A stretch of 64,000 nt of DNA from Streptomyces sp. NBC_00670 (GTDB lineage: Bacteria > Actinomycetota > Actinomycetes > Streptomycetales > Streptomycetaceae): contig NZ_CP109017.1 in NCBI RefSeq assembly GCF_036226765.1, positions 1-64,000 of the forward strand, read 5' to 3'. Positions 1-9,451 of the stretch are shown here, in pieces. The number at the start of each line of letters is the position of its first letter. The first letter of the stretch is position 1. A model generated the notes under the pieces. It made no database searches, had not been told where the DNA came from, and saw only the letters and a program-made list of their open reading frames with translations. Both the position numbers and the translations under genes were made by a program.

Positions 1-130
1 GCGAACAACCGTGCTGCGCACGGTTGTTGCGCTCCCGCTCCGCGGGAGCGCTGGCGGGACGCTACGCGTCCCGCACAACCCCGCTGCTGCGCAGCCGGGT
101 TGACGCTCCGTCCGCTGCGCTCCCGGAGCA
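1..130. repeat. Streptomyces-type telomere palindromes (left replicon end)
   Basis: Five hairpins follow each other almost without gaps. They lie at about 4-28 (arms AACAACCGTGC / GCACGGTTGTT), 29-51, 54-74, 77-101 and 105-129, with loops of the GCTGCGC, GCTCCGC and GCTACGC type. Order, spacing and sequence agree with the archetypal telomere of Streptomyces chromosomes and linear plasmids as I remember it, except that the outermost one or two palindromes are absent. The contig therefore probably starts a few tens of bases inside the true end. In the family, these palindromes form the folded 3' overhang that is patched with Tpg as protein primer. The tap-tpg operon at 32.6-35.4 kb fits. Confidence 0.87.
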
Positions 131-389
131 GCAGGACTTCGTCCTGGACCCGGCCCTCCGCTGGCGCTCCAGGCCGGCCGGGCAGGTCCGCTGCGCTCCC
201 CCGCCCTCAACGCCCCTTCCGGCTGCGCCTCCAGTCCCCTCAGGCCCGCTGGCGCGGGCCTGGCTGGCTGCGAGGAGGGGTGGCCGCTCGTTCGTGTCGA
301 GTTTCAGAGTAGTGCATGCTTCCTTTTGATGCAGCATGTAGAGTTGGGGAAAACCAGTCACACCCTCAAGGCTGTTTGAGCTCGACAGG
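131..389. other. Subtelomeric GC-rich stretch without convincing gene
   Basis: The stretch continues with weaker inverted repeats, such as AGGACttcGTCCT near 134-146 and further GCTGCGC or GGCGCTCC loops up to about 270. Reading frames here are low-complexity Arg/Pro/Ala-rich and look like by-products of GC richness. A short AT-richer part (300-360) precedes the first gene and could hold its promoter, but I see no clear -35/-10 pair. Confidence 0.5.
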
Positions 390-1070
390 GTGAGCAAAGT
401 CGATGAGGTGAATCGAGTGACGATCAGGGAAAAGATTCCTGATGGGCTTACGCGCAGGGCTCAATATTTCGTCCGAATCCACGGTTACCGGATTCCTGAT
501 CCCGGTGTGGAGCAGCACCGGGCCCGGTGGCTGGAGCACGGAATCCCGTCAGCAGAGATTGACCGTGCTGTGGCGTATCAGGAAATCTGGGGCGGGATAG
601 CCCTCCCTCCGTCTCCGCACTACGACGGCGGGCCCAGTTCGCTGAGTGCGGACGTTCCTGAGGGGGCGGAGGCGGAGGGCTGGTGGTTCGGGGCCGGGCT
701 GCAGCGCACCGCGCTTCCCTACGCCTTCATGATTGGTCCCGAGGGGGAGTTCGGTATACATGCCGGCACTTGGGTGCCTCTGCATGGCAGCATCGAGGGA
801 TGGGTGGAGTCGGTGGCCCTCGCCGATCATGCCCGCCGGTGTGCCCGCACTGTCACTACGGTGACCGGTGAAGCCGTGGAGGCGCTGCAACTCGACGGCT
901 TCGAACCGGTCTTGGAGGTTGCCGGACGCGCAGACACCTGGTGGCGAGGAGCTGACTCTCTTGTGGCCGTCTACCGCGGGGAAGCTGAGTGCATGTTGGC
1001 ACCGCAATGCCGAACTGCAACGGTCTACTCCGGGCTCGATGAATGGGGCCTCGAAGGACTCGGCGCTTAA
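390..1070 (+). CDS. Hypothetical protein beside the terminal helicase gene
   Basis: The product is 226 residues with a GTG start at 390. I do not recognise a named family with certainty. The middle (residues about 65-150) is rich in Trp, Gly and Pro and alternates short hydrophobic stretches. It resembles SMI1/KNR4 (SUKH)-like folds in general character, but this is only an impression. No signal peptide or membrane segment is visible. It reads toward the TtrA-like helicase gene, 60 bases upstream of it, so the two may be co-transcribed. Base composition is slightly less GC-rich than its neighbour. It could be an accessory subtelomeric gene or part of the helicase operon. Confidence 0.6.
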   Translation: MSKVDEVNRVTIREKIPDGLTRRAQYFVRIHGYRIPDPGVEQHRARWLEHGIPSAEIDRAVAYQEIWGGIALPPSPHYDGGPSSLSADVPEGAEAEGWWFGAGLQRTALPYAFMIGPEGEFGIHAGTWVPLHGSIEGWVESVALADHARRCARTVTTVTGEAVEALQLDGFEPVLEVAGRADTWWRGADSLVAVYRGEAECMLAPQCRTATVYSGLDEWGLEGLGA

Positions 1071-1130
1071 AAGCTCACCTGCCATCGATGAGACATCGGG
1101 CTGCAACACCGCTCTCGGCAAGAGGAACTG

Positions 1131-3788
1131 ATGACAGTACAGTTTGGAATTCAGAGAATCGCGCTCAGAGAACACCAGGTAGATGCGACTGCGCGTATCC
1201 GTAAATGGGTCGGATTCCCTGCAAGGTCCTCTGTGCCCGCGGAAGGGGCGCGCGCCACAGTGGTGTCCGCCACGGGGTCCGGCAAGACGATCACGGCCGC
1301 GTGGGCTGCGCTGGAGTGCTTCCGCGGCGGGCGGATCCTCGTCATGGTCCCCACCCTCGATCTGCTCGTGCAGACCGCCCAGGCGTGGCGGAGGGTCGGT
1401 CACAACGGGCCGATGGTCGCGGTGTGCTCGCTGGAGAAGGACGACGTCCTGGAGCAGCTGGGCGTACGGACCACCACGAACGCGATCCAGTTGGCGCTGT
1501 GGGCGGGGCATGGGCCGGTGGTCGTGTTCGCCACGTACGCCTCCCTCGTGGACCGCGACGACCCGGAGGGCGCGTTGGGTCAGCGGAAGGTCCGCGGGCC
1601 GCTGGAGGCCGCTCTGGCAGGCGGAGAGCGGCTGTACGGACAGACGATGGCCCCGTTCGGCCTCGCCGTCGTCGACGAAGCCCACTCAACCACCGGCGAT
1701 CTTGGGCGGCCGTGGGCGGCGATCCACGACAACACCCGTATCCCGGCGGCCTTCCGGCTCTACCTCACCGCCACCCCCCGCATCCTCGCCTCACCCCGGC
1801 CGCAGAAGGGCAGGGACGGCCAGGAGCTGGAGATCGCCACCATGGCGTCCGACCCGGACGGCCCGTACGGCGAGTGGATCTACGAACTCGGACTGTCCGA
1901 GGCGATCGAACGCGGCATCCTCGCCGGATTCGAGATCGACGTGCTGGAGATCCACGACCCCTCCCCCATCCAGGCACTATCAGAGGAGGCGCAGCGGGGC
2001 CGGCGCCTCGCGCTGCTGCAGACGGCGCTCCTGGAGCACGCCGCCGCGCGGAACCTGCGCACCGTTATGACCTTCCACCAGCGGGTGGAGGAGGCGATGG
2101 CGTTCGCGGAGAAGATGCCGCAGACGGCCGCCGAGCTGTACGCGGCCGAGGTCTCCGACGATGTTCTGGCCGACGCGGACTTGCTGCCGAAGTCGTCGAT
2201 CGACGCGGAGTTCTACCAGCTGGAGGCAGGCCGCCACGTACCCCCGGACCGGGTCTGGTCGGCATGGCTGTGCGGTGACCACCTCGTCGCCGAACGTCGG
2301 GAGGTCCTGCGCCAGTTCGCCGACGGCCTCGATGCCAGCAACAAGCGCGTGCACCGGGCGTTCCTGGCCAGCGTGCGGGTCCTGGGCGAGGGCGTCGACA
2401 TCGTCGGCGAACGCGGTGTGGAGGCGATCTGCTTCGCCGACACCCGTGGCTCCCAGGTGGAGATCGTCCAGAACATCGGCCGGGCACTGCGACCGAACCC
2501 CGACGGCACGGCCAAGACCGCCAGGATCATCGTGCCCGTCTTCCTCCAGCCCGGCGAAGACCCGACCGACATGGTCGCCTCCGCCTCGTTCGCACCCCTA
2601 GTAGCCGTCCTCCAAGGCCTGCGCTCGCACTCGGAACGCCTCGTCGAACAGCTCGCCAGCAGGGCGCTGAGCAGCGGGCAGCGGCATGTACACGTGAAGC
2701 GGGACGAGGAAGGGCGCATCATCGGCACCACGGCCGAAGGAGAAGGCGGGCAGGACGAGACCGAGGGCCCGGTGGAGTCAGCACTGCTGCACTTCTCTAC
2801 CCCGAGGGACGCGGCGACGATCGCGGCGTTCCTGCGCACCCGGGTGTACCGGCCGGAGTCCCTGGTCTGGCTGGAGGGCTACCAGGCCCTGCTGCGCTGG
2901 CGGAAGGACAACCACATCACCGGCCTGTTCGCCGTCCCCTACGACACCGAGACCGAGGCCGGCGTCAGCAAGGCGTTCCCGCTGGGGCGTTGGGTCCACC
3001 AGCAGCGGCGCGTGTACCGTGCGGGCGAACTCGACGACCACCGCAAGGAACTCCTCGACGAAGCCGGAATGGTGTGGGAACCCGGCGAGGAAGCATGGGA
3101 GAACAAACTGGCGGTTCTCCGCTCGTACAGGCGGGCGCACGGCCACCTCGCCCCCCGACGTGACGCCGTATGGGGCACCGCCGACAGTGAACTGGCTCCG
3201 GTCGGGGAGCACATGGCCAACCTCCGCCGCACCCACGGCCTCGGCAAGAACCCCGAACGCGCTACGGTGCGGGCGGCGCAGCTGGCCGCGATCGACCCCG
3301 ACTGGAACTGCCCCTGGCCCCTGGACTGGCAGCGCCACTACCGCGTCCTCGCCGACCTCACCGCCGACGAACCCGACGGCATCCTCCCAGCCATCGAGCC
3401 CGGAGTGCTCTTCGAAGGCGACGACCTCGGACGATGGCTCCAGCGACAGACCCGCGAGTGGTCCCAACTCACCGAGGAACAGCAGCGGAGACTCTCAAGC
3501 CTGGGAGTGACACCCGCCGAACAGCCCGCACCAGCCACCACGGACGGCGGGAAGGCATCCGGGAAAGCATCAGCCTTCCAGCGCGGCCTGACCGCCCTCG
3601 CGCAGTGGGTCCAGCGCGAGGGTGCCCACAAGGCAGTGCCGAGGGGGCACGTCGAAGCCGTCGTCATCGACGGCCAGGAACACCAGCACAAGCTCGGCGT
3701 ATGGATCTCCAACACCAAGACCCGCCGCGACAAACTCACCCACGACCAGCGCACCGCACTCGCCGAACTCGGAGTCGAGTGGGCTTAG
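1131..3788 (+). CDS. TtrA-like telomere-proximal superfamily 2 helicase
   Basis: The 885-residue product is a DEAH-type helicase. SATGSGKT (46-53) is the Walker A motif, DEAH (about 181-184) is motif II, TATPR (about 212) is motif III, and QNIGRALRP (about 446) is motif VI. The C-terminal third (about 590-885) carries repeated Trp-rich segments like the helicase-associated domains of plasmid helicases (W-x2-P-x-DW, LGRWLQRQ). Helicases of this build sit next to telomeres on Streptomyces chromosomes and linear plasmids (TtrA/TtrA-like) and are linked to conjugal transfer from the ends. Position 1.1 kb from the telomere palindromes supports the assignment. The ATG at 1131 follows AGAGGAACTG. 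A C-terminal paralogue fragment lies at 18.3-19.5 kb. Confidence 0.85.
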   Translation: MTVQFGIQRIALREHQVDATARIRKWVGFPARSSVPAEGARATVVSATGSGKTITAAWAALECFRGGRILVMVPTLDLLVQTAQAWRRVGHNGPMVAVCSLEKDDVLEQLGVRTTTNAIQLALWAGHGPVVVFATYASLVDRDDPEGALGQRKVRGPLEAALAGGERLYGQTMAPFGLAVVDEAHSTTGDLGRPWAAIHDNTRIPAAFRLYLTATPRILASPRPQKGRDGQELEIATMASDPDGPYGEWIYELGLSEAIERGILAGFEIDVLEIHDPSPIQALSEEAQRGRRLALLQTALLEHAAARNLRTVMTFHQRVEEAMAFAEKMPQTAAELYAAEVSDDVLADADLLPKSSIDAEFYQLEAGRHVPPDRVWSAWLCGDHLVAERREVLRQFADGLDASNKRVHRAFLASVRVLGEGVDIVGERGVEAICFADTRGSQVEIVQNIGRALRPNPDGTAKTARIIVPVFLQPGEDPTDMVASASFAPLVAVLQGLRSHSERLVEQLASRALSSGQRHVHVKRDEEGRIIGTTAEGEGGQDETEGPVESALLHFSTPRDAATIAAFLRTRVYRPESLVWLEGYQALLRWRKDNHITGLFAVPYDTETEAGVSKAFPLGRWVHQQRRVYRAGELDDHRKELLDEAGMVWEPGEEAWENKLAVLRSYRRAHGHLAPRRDAVWGTADSELAPVGEHMANLRRTHGLGKNPERATVRAAQLAAIDPDWNCPWPLDWQRHYRVLADLTADEPDGILPAIEPGVLFEGDDLGRWLQRQTREWSQLTEEQQRRLSSLGVTPAEQPAPATTDGGKASGKASAFQRGLTALAQWVQREGAHKAVPRGHVEAVVIDGQEHQHKLGVWISNTKTRRDKLTHDQRTALAELGVEWA

Positions 3789-3843
3789 CAGCAGGGTCTG
3801 TCGGGTTGCTGAAGCGTGGCGTGTCCTGCGGGGTGCCTGGACC

Positions 3844-5222
3844 GGGTCTGTCAAATGAACGGTGTAACCAGGGTGGGTTGGGTTACTGGCGGGCTGCTGA
3901 GAGTCGGCCGTCGAAGGTGATGTCGAAGGCGTTCAATGCGGTCTTCCAGCGCATGGTCCAGCGGGTCTGGCCCTTGCCCGTGGGATCGAGGGACATGGTC
4001 GCCATGTAGACGCACTTCAACGCGGCTTGCTCGTTGGGGAAGTGTCCGCGAGCCTTGACCACCCGGCGGATCCTGGCGTTCACCGACTCGATCGCGTTCG
4101 TCGTGCACACGATGCGGCGGATCTCGGTGTCGAACCGCAGGAACGGGGTGAACTCTTCCCAGGCGTTCTCCCACAGCTTCACGATCGCCGGATACTTCCT
4201 GCCCCAGGCGTCGACGAACTCCGCGAACCGCTCCAGGGCCGCGTCCTCGGTCGGGGCGGTGCAGACGGGCTTGAGGAGGCGGGCGATCTTGTCCCAGTCC
4301 TGGCGGGCGGCATAGCGGAAGGAGTTCCGCAGCAGATGGACCACACAGGTCTGCACGATGGTGCGGGGCCAGACCGTTTCCACCGCCTCGGGCAGGCCCC
4401 TGAGCCCGTCGCAGACCAGCATCAGCACATCGTTCACGCCGCGGTTCTTGATCTCAGTGAGGATGTGCAGCCAGTGCTTGGCGCCCTCGCCGCCGTCGCC
4501 GGCCCACAGCCCGAGGATCTCGCGTCGCCCCTCGGCGGTGACGGCCAGGGCCACATAGATCGGCCGGTTGGCGACCGCGCCGTCGCGGATCTTCACGTGG
4601 ATGGCGTCGATGAAGACCACCGGATAAACGACGTCGAGCGGCCGGTTCTGCCACTCGGCCATGCCGTCCAGGACCTTGTCCGTGATCGTGGAGATGGTCT
4701 GCCGGGAGACCTCCGCCCCATAGACCTCCGCGAGATGGGCCTGGACCTCACCGGTGGTCAGGCCCTTGGCGGCCAGCGAGATGACCATCTCGTCGACACC
4801 GGTCAGGCGCTTCTGCCGCTTCTTTACGATCTTCGGTTCGAACGAGCCGTCCCGGTCGCGGGGCACGGCTATCTCCACAGGTCCCACCTCGGTCAGCACG
4901 GTCTTGGAGCGTTTGCCGTTGCGGGAGTTGCCGCCGTTCTTGCCCGCCGGATCGTGCTTGTCATAGCCGAGGTGGTCGGTGATCTCGCCCTCGAGAGCGG
5001 ACTCCAGCAGCCGCTTGGTCAGCTGCTGCAGCAGCCCGCCCTCACCTGTCAGCTGCAGCCCCTCCGCCTGGGCCCGGCTCACCAGCTCGTCGATCAGCTG
5101 GTCGTCCACGGCCTTCGCCGACACAGCCGCTGCCGACTCGACAGCCTGCTCGGCCACGTTCTCACTGGTCATCGATGCATCTTCCATGATCGGGAGTTAC
5201 ACCGAACGATTTACAGTCCCCC
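3844..5222 (-). mobile_element. IS256-family insertion sequence with 8-bp target duplication
   Basis: Imperfect terminal inverted repeats of about 25 bases are visible. The left one starts GGGTCTGTCAAATG and contains CGGTGTAAC. The right one, read inwards, starts GGGACTGTAAATCG and also contains CGGTGTAAC. The element is flanked on both sides by CCTGGACC (3836-3843 and 5223-5230), an 8-bp target duplication as expected for IS256. It encodes one complete transposase and looks recent. It landed between the end of the TtrA-like gene and the end of tnpC. Confidence 0.9.
3883..5187 (-). CDS. IS256-family (Mutator-type) transposase
   Basis: At 434 residues this is full length for the family. The order is an N-terminal DNA-binding part, then a motif with GYDKHDP...NSRNGKRSKT that is typical of IS256 proteins. 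A DDE core follows: Asp in VVFIDAIHVK, Asp in LVCDGLRGLPEA and Glu in TTNAIESVNARIRR. The frame is open with no damage, so the element is probably active. The start used is the ATG at 5187; an internal Met six codons in is a possible alternative. It lies wholly within the 3844-5222 inverted repeats. Confidence 0.95.
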   Translation of the reverse strand: MEDASMTSENVAEQAVESAAAVSAKAVDDQLIDELVSRAQAEGLQLTGEGGLLQQLTKRLLESALEGEITDHLGYDKHDPAGKNGGNSRNGKRSKTVLTEVGPVEIAVPRDRDGSFEPKIVKKRQKRLTGVDEMVISLAAKGLTTGEVQAHLAEVYGAEVSRQTISTITDKVLDGMAEWQNRPLDVVYPVVFIDAIHVKIRDGAVANRPIYVALAVTAEGRREILGLWAGDGGEGAKHWLHILTEIKNRGVNDVLMLVCDGLRGLPEAVETVWPRTIVQTCVVHLLRNSFRYAARQDWDKIARLLKPVCTAPTEDAALERFAEFVDAWGRKYPAIVKLWENAWEEFTPFLRFDTEIRRIVCTTNAIESVNARIRRVVKARGHFPNEQAALKCVYMATMSLDPTGKGQTRWTMRWKTALNAFDITFDGRLSAARQ

Positions 5223-5232
5223 TGGACCCGCC

Positions 5233-5793
5233 TCAGCGGTTGGTGTTCTCCTCTCGGATCATCCGTCGGAGGCTGGTGCGTGCTGCCGCCAGGTCTGTTT
5301 CCAGGGTGCCCACGCGGGCCTGGAGCCGGTGGTTGTCGTCGGTGGCCTGCTGGAGGCTGTCTTCGAGCCGTTGGTTGTTCCGGATGAGTTCGTCGACGCG
5401 TTCGGTCAGGTGCCCGGTGTCGAGGGCGTGGAGTTGCTGCCCGAGCTGGTGCTGGATGGCCTTCCTCATCCGGTCTCTGTCTTCCCTCAGGGTCCGGATC
5501 TCCTGCCTGGCGAGCTTGAGTTCTGTGCGCAGCGTGGCGGTGGTGCTGCGGGTGCGGGCGGGCGAGGGGGTGGTGGGGTGCTGGCGTTGTTGCGCGGCTT
5601 CGATGTGCTCGCGGATGCCTTCGGTGTAGGTGAGCCATGTGGAGACGCCGGCGGTGCGGGCGACCGCGGTGTGAGTGATCTTCTTGCCCTGTTGTTCCAG
5701 GGTGGTGAGTGCGGTCAGGGCTCGCTGGCGTTTGTCGAGGCTGGTGCGGCGGCGGGCCTGGGCGAGGGTGTGCGGGTTGCCGCGGGGGTTCAT
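5233..5793 (-). CDS. tnpC: TnpC-like accessory protein of a Tn554-type transposon
   Basis: The 186-residue product has an N-terminal helix-turn-helix-like segment (HTAVARTAGVSTWLTY) and a long coiled coil (about residues 75-180, rich in Leu, Arg, Glu and Asp). The ATG at 5793 overlaps the tnpB stop as ATGA, so translation is coupled. In Tn554, TnpC is the small third protein. It is not a recombinase and influences efficiency and orientation of transposition. The gene ends 3 bases from the IS256 target duplication, so the insertion just missed it. Confidence 0.8.
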   Translation of the reverse strand: MNPRGNPHTLAQARRRTSLDKRQRALTALTTLEQQGKKITHTAVARTAGVSTWLTYTEGIREHIEAAQQRQHPTTPSPARTRSTTATLRTELKLARQEIRTLREDRDRMRKAIQHQLGQQLHALDTGHLTERVDELIRNNQRLEDSLQQATDDNHRLQARVGTLETDLAAARTSLRRMIREENTNR

Positions 5794-8297
5794 GCCGGGT
5801 CGGTCCTGGAGACGACGGTGAGCGGTAGGAGGGTGTGGGTGTTGCCGGCTCGGGCTTTGCGCAGGATGGTGCTGGCCTCCTCGATCTCCTGGCGTTGTGC
5901 GGCGGGGAGGGCGGCGAGGCGGCGCTGCATACGGTCGGTGACCTGCTCGTAGGCGGAGATCTGGGCGGTGAAGGCGGTGATGACGAATTCGGCGGCGTCC
6001 ATAGCCTGGGCTGTTTCGCGGTCGGCGCGCAGTTCGTTGATGTGCTGTTCGATCGCCGGAAGGTAGGACGGGTCGGGGCGGTAGAAACCGCAGCCGGCGC
6101 ACTGGAAGCGGATGGGGCAGGAGCTGCCTGCGGCTTTGACGTTGCTGGGTTCGGTGCATCCGCCGTAGGGGACGGCGACGGAGCGCAGTTCGTAGGCGGT
6201 CTCGGAGCTGGGGCTGGGGTGGCCGTGGTTGTCGACGACGTGGGCGGCGAGCTTGGTGACGGCGTCGCGTTTTCGTTTCAGGGAGACGGTGTAGTAGCGC
6301 TGGGTGGTGCTGACGGACTTGTGGTCCATCAGTTCGCGCAGGACGTCGAGGGGGGTTCCGGCGTCGGCGTGGCGTTGTGCGTAGGAGTGGCGGAAGGCGT
6401 AGGCGTAGATGAGGGAGCGGTCGAAGGGCAGCGGGTTGCCCTGTGTGTCGGTACCTTCGCCGTGCAGGTGGGGGATGGAGTCGACCCAGTGGCGCAGGGT
6501 CTCGCCGAGGTAGCTGGTGTGCAGGTAGGGGCGGGTGGCGAGGTGCGTGAGGGCGGGGAAGAGGTAGTCGGCGCCGGTGGGCGGGAGGCTGGTCTGGAGC
6601 TGTTCTCGGCGTTCGTTCCAGGTACGGATGGCCTGAGCGGTGGACGTGGTGATGGGCAGGCGCCTGCGGTGGCGGCGGGCCTTGTGGTTGTTCCAGACCA
6701 GGGAGATCTGGTCGTTGCGGGTCTCCAGGCAGTCGCGGGGCAGGGAAAGGACTTCCAGGGGCCGCCGCCCGGTGTCTCTGAGCAGGATGTACAGCGTGCG
6801 GTACATCAGCTTCAGGTCGTCGGGAGCGAGGGTGCGCTGGCCGCGGGCCCGGCCCTGGCCGAGAAGGTGGACGTGGGCGTCGAGCTGGCGGATCACCGGT
6901 TCGGGGATCGCCTTGCCGATCTCGTCCTCGTTGGCCTCCTGTTCGGGGATGCGGTGGAGGGCGGGGTCACGGACGAAGGCGGCCGAGAGGTCGTCCGCGG
7001 CTCCGGAGCGGCGGCCGTAGTCGATCAGGGCAAAGAAGTGACTGGCGATGGACATGCGGTAGTTCCAGCCGGCCGGCTCGCCGTCCCGTTTCAGTGCGGT
7101 GCGGATCGCGTCGACCACGGCGGTGACGTCGTCGTAGCGCAAGCCTGCGGGGTCGTCGGTTCCCGGGCGCTGCGCGAGGGCCCGGGAGGCGAGCTCCACG
7201 CCGCGCAGCGTGCGGGCGAACTCGTCCGCTCCCGGGCGCTGCTGGACGGTCCAGGTGCGCAGCAGGCCGCGCAGCCACGGCTGCCGGATGGTGCGCAGAT
7301 CAACGGTCTTGGGCTGCCGGATACCGGCCGGGGTGCGGGAGCGCTGGCCGAGCGCACGCAGATCCAGGACGTCGTCCTGTGCCGGCGCGGTGCCGGTGTA
7401 CTGCGCATGGCCCGCCCGGACTGCCGTACGCACGCGGCCGAGCATCCGCAGGACCGCGACAGTGGAGCGCGGGCACATCTGCTGGTCCGTGATGCCGCCG
7501 ATGAGCGTGCCGGTCTCAGCCAGGTCCCGCACCATGCGGCGGACCTGCGGGGGTTCGAAGATCCGCAGCCACGGGTCCACCTGTTGCAGACCGTAGAGGA
7601 CCTCCCAGCGCAGCAGTTCGGGCAGCGGCAGGAGACTGAACTGGTGCGGGGCAAGATACGGGGGCTGCTGCGCCGCCCACGGCGCCACGGCCGCGTCCGG
7701 GTGAGTGCGTCGGTGCTCACGGAAACGCTGCGCATGATGCCGGCACAGGCCCCGGCCGTACAGGCCCGGCAGCGGGCAGGCGGGAGCCGGGCAGGCAGGG
7801 GTATCGGCATACGGGACGGCCGTGTCCTCCCACCGGCTGGCGGTCTTGCGGGTGGAGTGGGTTTTCCACTGGGTGTAGTGCGTGGCGCACAGTTCCTTGC
7901 AGTGGCGGGGCCGGACACAGCGCTGCCCGTCCTTCGTGAAACTGCACGGCTCCGGAACACCGCCGAAGGCAACCCGGTTACGCACCGGCACGAAGGCCCG
8001 CGCGAACTCCGCGTCGGGCAGCGGCGACCGTTTCCGCTCCTCCTTGCAGAAAGGGCAGAAGATGTTGGCCGGTGAGACCACGGTGTCGCATGCCTCCGTA
8101 CGGCACAGTGCAACCGAGCTGCGCGGCTCGTGGACACTGCCGGTGAACAGCCAGCAGTCCTGCCGCCATTCACTCGCCCGCCAGGCGGGATCGAGATGAC
8201 CTCGCAGCCACGCAGCCCATCCCCCGCTGTCGAGATCCCCCGCGTCTTCGGAGCGCGGTGCGGGCATCCGCGACAGTGCGGACGAGATGCTGCACAT
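5790..8297 (-). CDS. tnpB: TnpB-like tyrosine recombinase of a Tn554-type transposon
   Basis: This is an 835-residue tyrosine recombinase. The N-terminal third has several Cys/His clusters (CPFCKEER, CPAPACPLPGLYGRGLC) that may bind zinc. The C-terminal catalytic domain shows Arg in GRRPLEVLSL, the H-x2-R box in HSYAQRH and the catalytic Tyr in STTQRYYTV. A further Cys-rich tail (CPIRFQCAGCGFYRP) follows. The ATG at 8297 is preceded by GAAGGAGC, a good ribosome binding site. It is followed by tnpC with a 4-base overlap. Length and order match the larger recombinase of Tn554-like tnpABC sets. Confidence 0.9.
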   Translation of the reverse strand: MCSISSALSRMPAPRSEDAGDLDSGGWAAWLRGHLDPAWRASEWRQDCWLFTGSVHEPRSSVALCRTEACDTVVSPANIFCPFCKEERKRSPLPDAEFARAFVPVRNRVAFGGVPEPCSFTKDGQRCVRPRHCKELCATHYTQWKTHSTRKTASRWEDTAVPYADTPACPAPACPLPGLYGRGLCRHHAQRFREHRRTHPDAAVAPWAAQQPPYLAPHQFSLLPLPELLRWEVLYGLQQVDPWLRIFEPPQVRRMVRDLAETGTLIGGITDQQMCPRSTVAVLRMLGRVRTAVRAGHAQYTGTAPAQDDVLDLRALGQRSRTPAGIRQPKTVDLRTIRQPWLRGLLRTWTVQQRPGADEFARTLRGVELASRALAQRPGTDDPAGLRYDDVTAVVDAIRTALKRDGEPAGWNYRMSIASHFFALIDYGRRSGAADDLSAAFVRDPALHRIPEQEANEDEIGKAIPEPVIRQLDAHVHLLGQGRARGQRTLAPDDLKLMYRTLYILLRDTGRRPLEVLSLPRDCLETRNDQISLVWNNHKARRHRRRLPITTSTAQAIRTWNERREQLQTSLPPTGADYLFPALTHLATRPYLHTSYLGETLRHWVDSIPHLHGEGTDTQGNPLPFDRSLIYAYAFRHSYAQRHADAGTPLDVLRELMDHKSVSTTQRYYTVSLKRKRDAVTKLAAHVVDNHGHPSPSSETAYELRSVAVPYGGCTEPSNVKAAGSSCPIRFQCAGCGFYRPDPSYLPAIEQHINELRADRETAQAMDAAEFVITAFTAQISAYEQVTDRMQRRLAALPAAQRQEIEEASTILRKARAGNTHTLLPLTVVSRTDPA

Positions 8298-8307
8298 CGA
8301 CGCTCCT

Positions 8308-9451
8308 TCAGGGAACCGACACGTTCGACCGCCGCCCGCGCCTCGGCGTCGTCGACGTGCCGGTAGCGCTCCATCGACAACGGCGAGGCGTGGCCCAGGA
8401 GCCGCTGCACCACATCGCGGTCGACGCCGTCACGCAGCCAGCGGGTCGCCGCCGAGTGACGCAGCATGTGCGGACGGCACGCCTGCCCGAGAGCGCGCGC
8501 CAGCCGGTCGAACATCTCCTTGGCATTCGGGTACGACATCGCCCGCCCCAGCGGCGCACGGAACAGATTCACGAACACCATCTCCGACTCCACAGCCTCG
8601 GCCACATCGTCGCGTTCGTACTGGTAGTCGGTATACAGCGCGACCAGATCGGCGGTGACCGGCACGAAGCGGTGATGCCGGGACTTCGCCAGGACACCGT
8701 TGGGGTTGTCCATACGGCGGCGGACATGCACGTGCGGACCCTCCACGCCGCAGCCCACCACGCGGGAGGAGGCCAGCAGATGCATATCGCCGCGGTGCAG
8801 CCCGAGCGCCTCACCGATCCGCAGCCCCGTACACGCCAGCAGCGCGATCAGGAAACGGTCCCGGGCACTCGGCGCCGCAGCGATCATCCGGCGGATCTGC
8901 TCATCGCTGAGGTCCTCATAGCCCGGCTCGGTGACCTTGAAGCGGAACACGGCCGCCTCGACCTGGCGCCGCTGGCCCGATTCGCCGGTATCGAAGCCGG
9001 GCGGGGTGAAGCGCAGCAACTTCGGCTGGGACAGCAACGCCGTCGTAGCGGCCGGCACCCAGCCGTGCACGGCGCCGAACCGCAGGAACTCCCCCACCAC
9101 CGTCATGACCGCGTTCGCCGTCCCCCGCGACCGGTAACGGACAGCACCGGGCCGCACCTGGTCGGCCCGGTGCTGGACAGGCGTCTCGATCAGCCACCGC
9201 TGCAGCCCGGCCAGATCCAGGAAGCCGGGAGTCCGCCAGTCCAGCCCCCGCATCCGGCAGTAACTCAAATACAGAGCGACCCGCCCCGCATATGCTCGCT
9301 CGGTGTTCGGCGAACACCCCCGCGCCCGCAACGAAGCCAGGAACGCCACCGCCTCGGTGTGCAGATCGAACGAACCGGCGTCGACCACCACCCACCGCAC
9401 CACACCGGTTACCGGAGAAACAGCACGCTCCGCCACAAAGTCGACATCCAC
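8308..9451 (-). CDS. tnpA: TnpA-like tyrosine recombinase of a Tn554-type transposon, 3' end unclear
   Basis: The N-terminal SAM-like domain is followed by a tyrosine recombinase core: Arg in CTGLRIGEALGL, HMLRHSAATRW and the catalytic Tyr in LSMERYRHVDD. That gives about 380 residues, the expected size. However, the frame used for the core has no stop codon near its expected end. It runs on to 7091 inside tnpB, which would give 786 residues. A neighbouring frame has TGA at 8308-8310, just before the tnpB ribosome binding site. The likely explanation is a small insertion or deletion in the last few codons, or a read-through protein. The catalytic part itself looks intact. Confidence 0.8.

Noticed and set aside
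4027-5952. 641-codon plus-strand frame across the IS256 transposase and tnpC
   Set aside because: It is antisense to two well-supported genes, has no ribosome binding site and its composition is that of a complementary frame.
5835-8075. 746-codon plus-strand frame over tnpB
   Set aside because: Gly/Val/Ala-rich antisense shadow of tnpB; no family motif.
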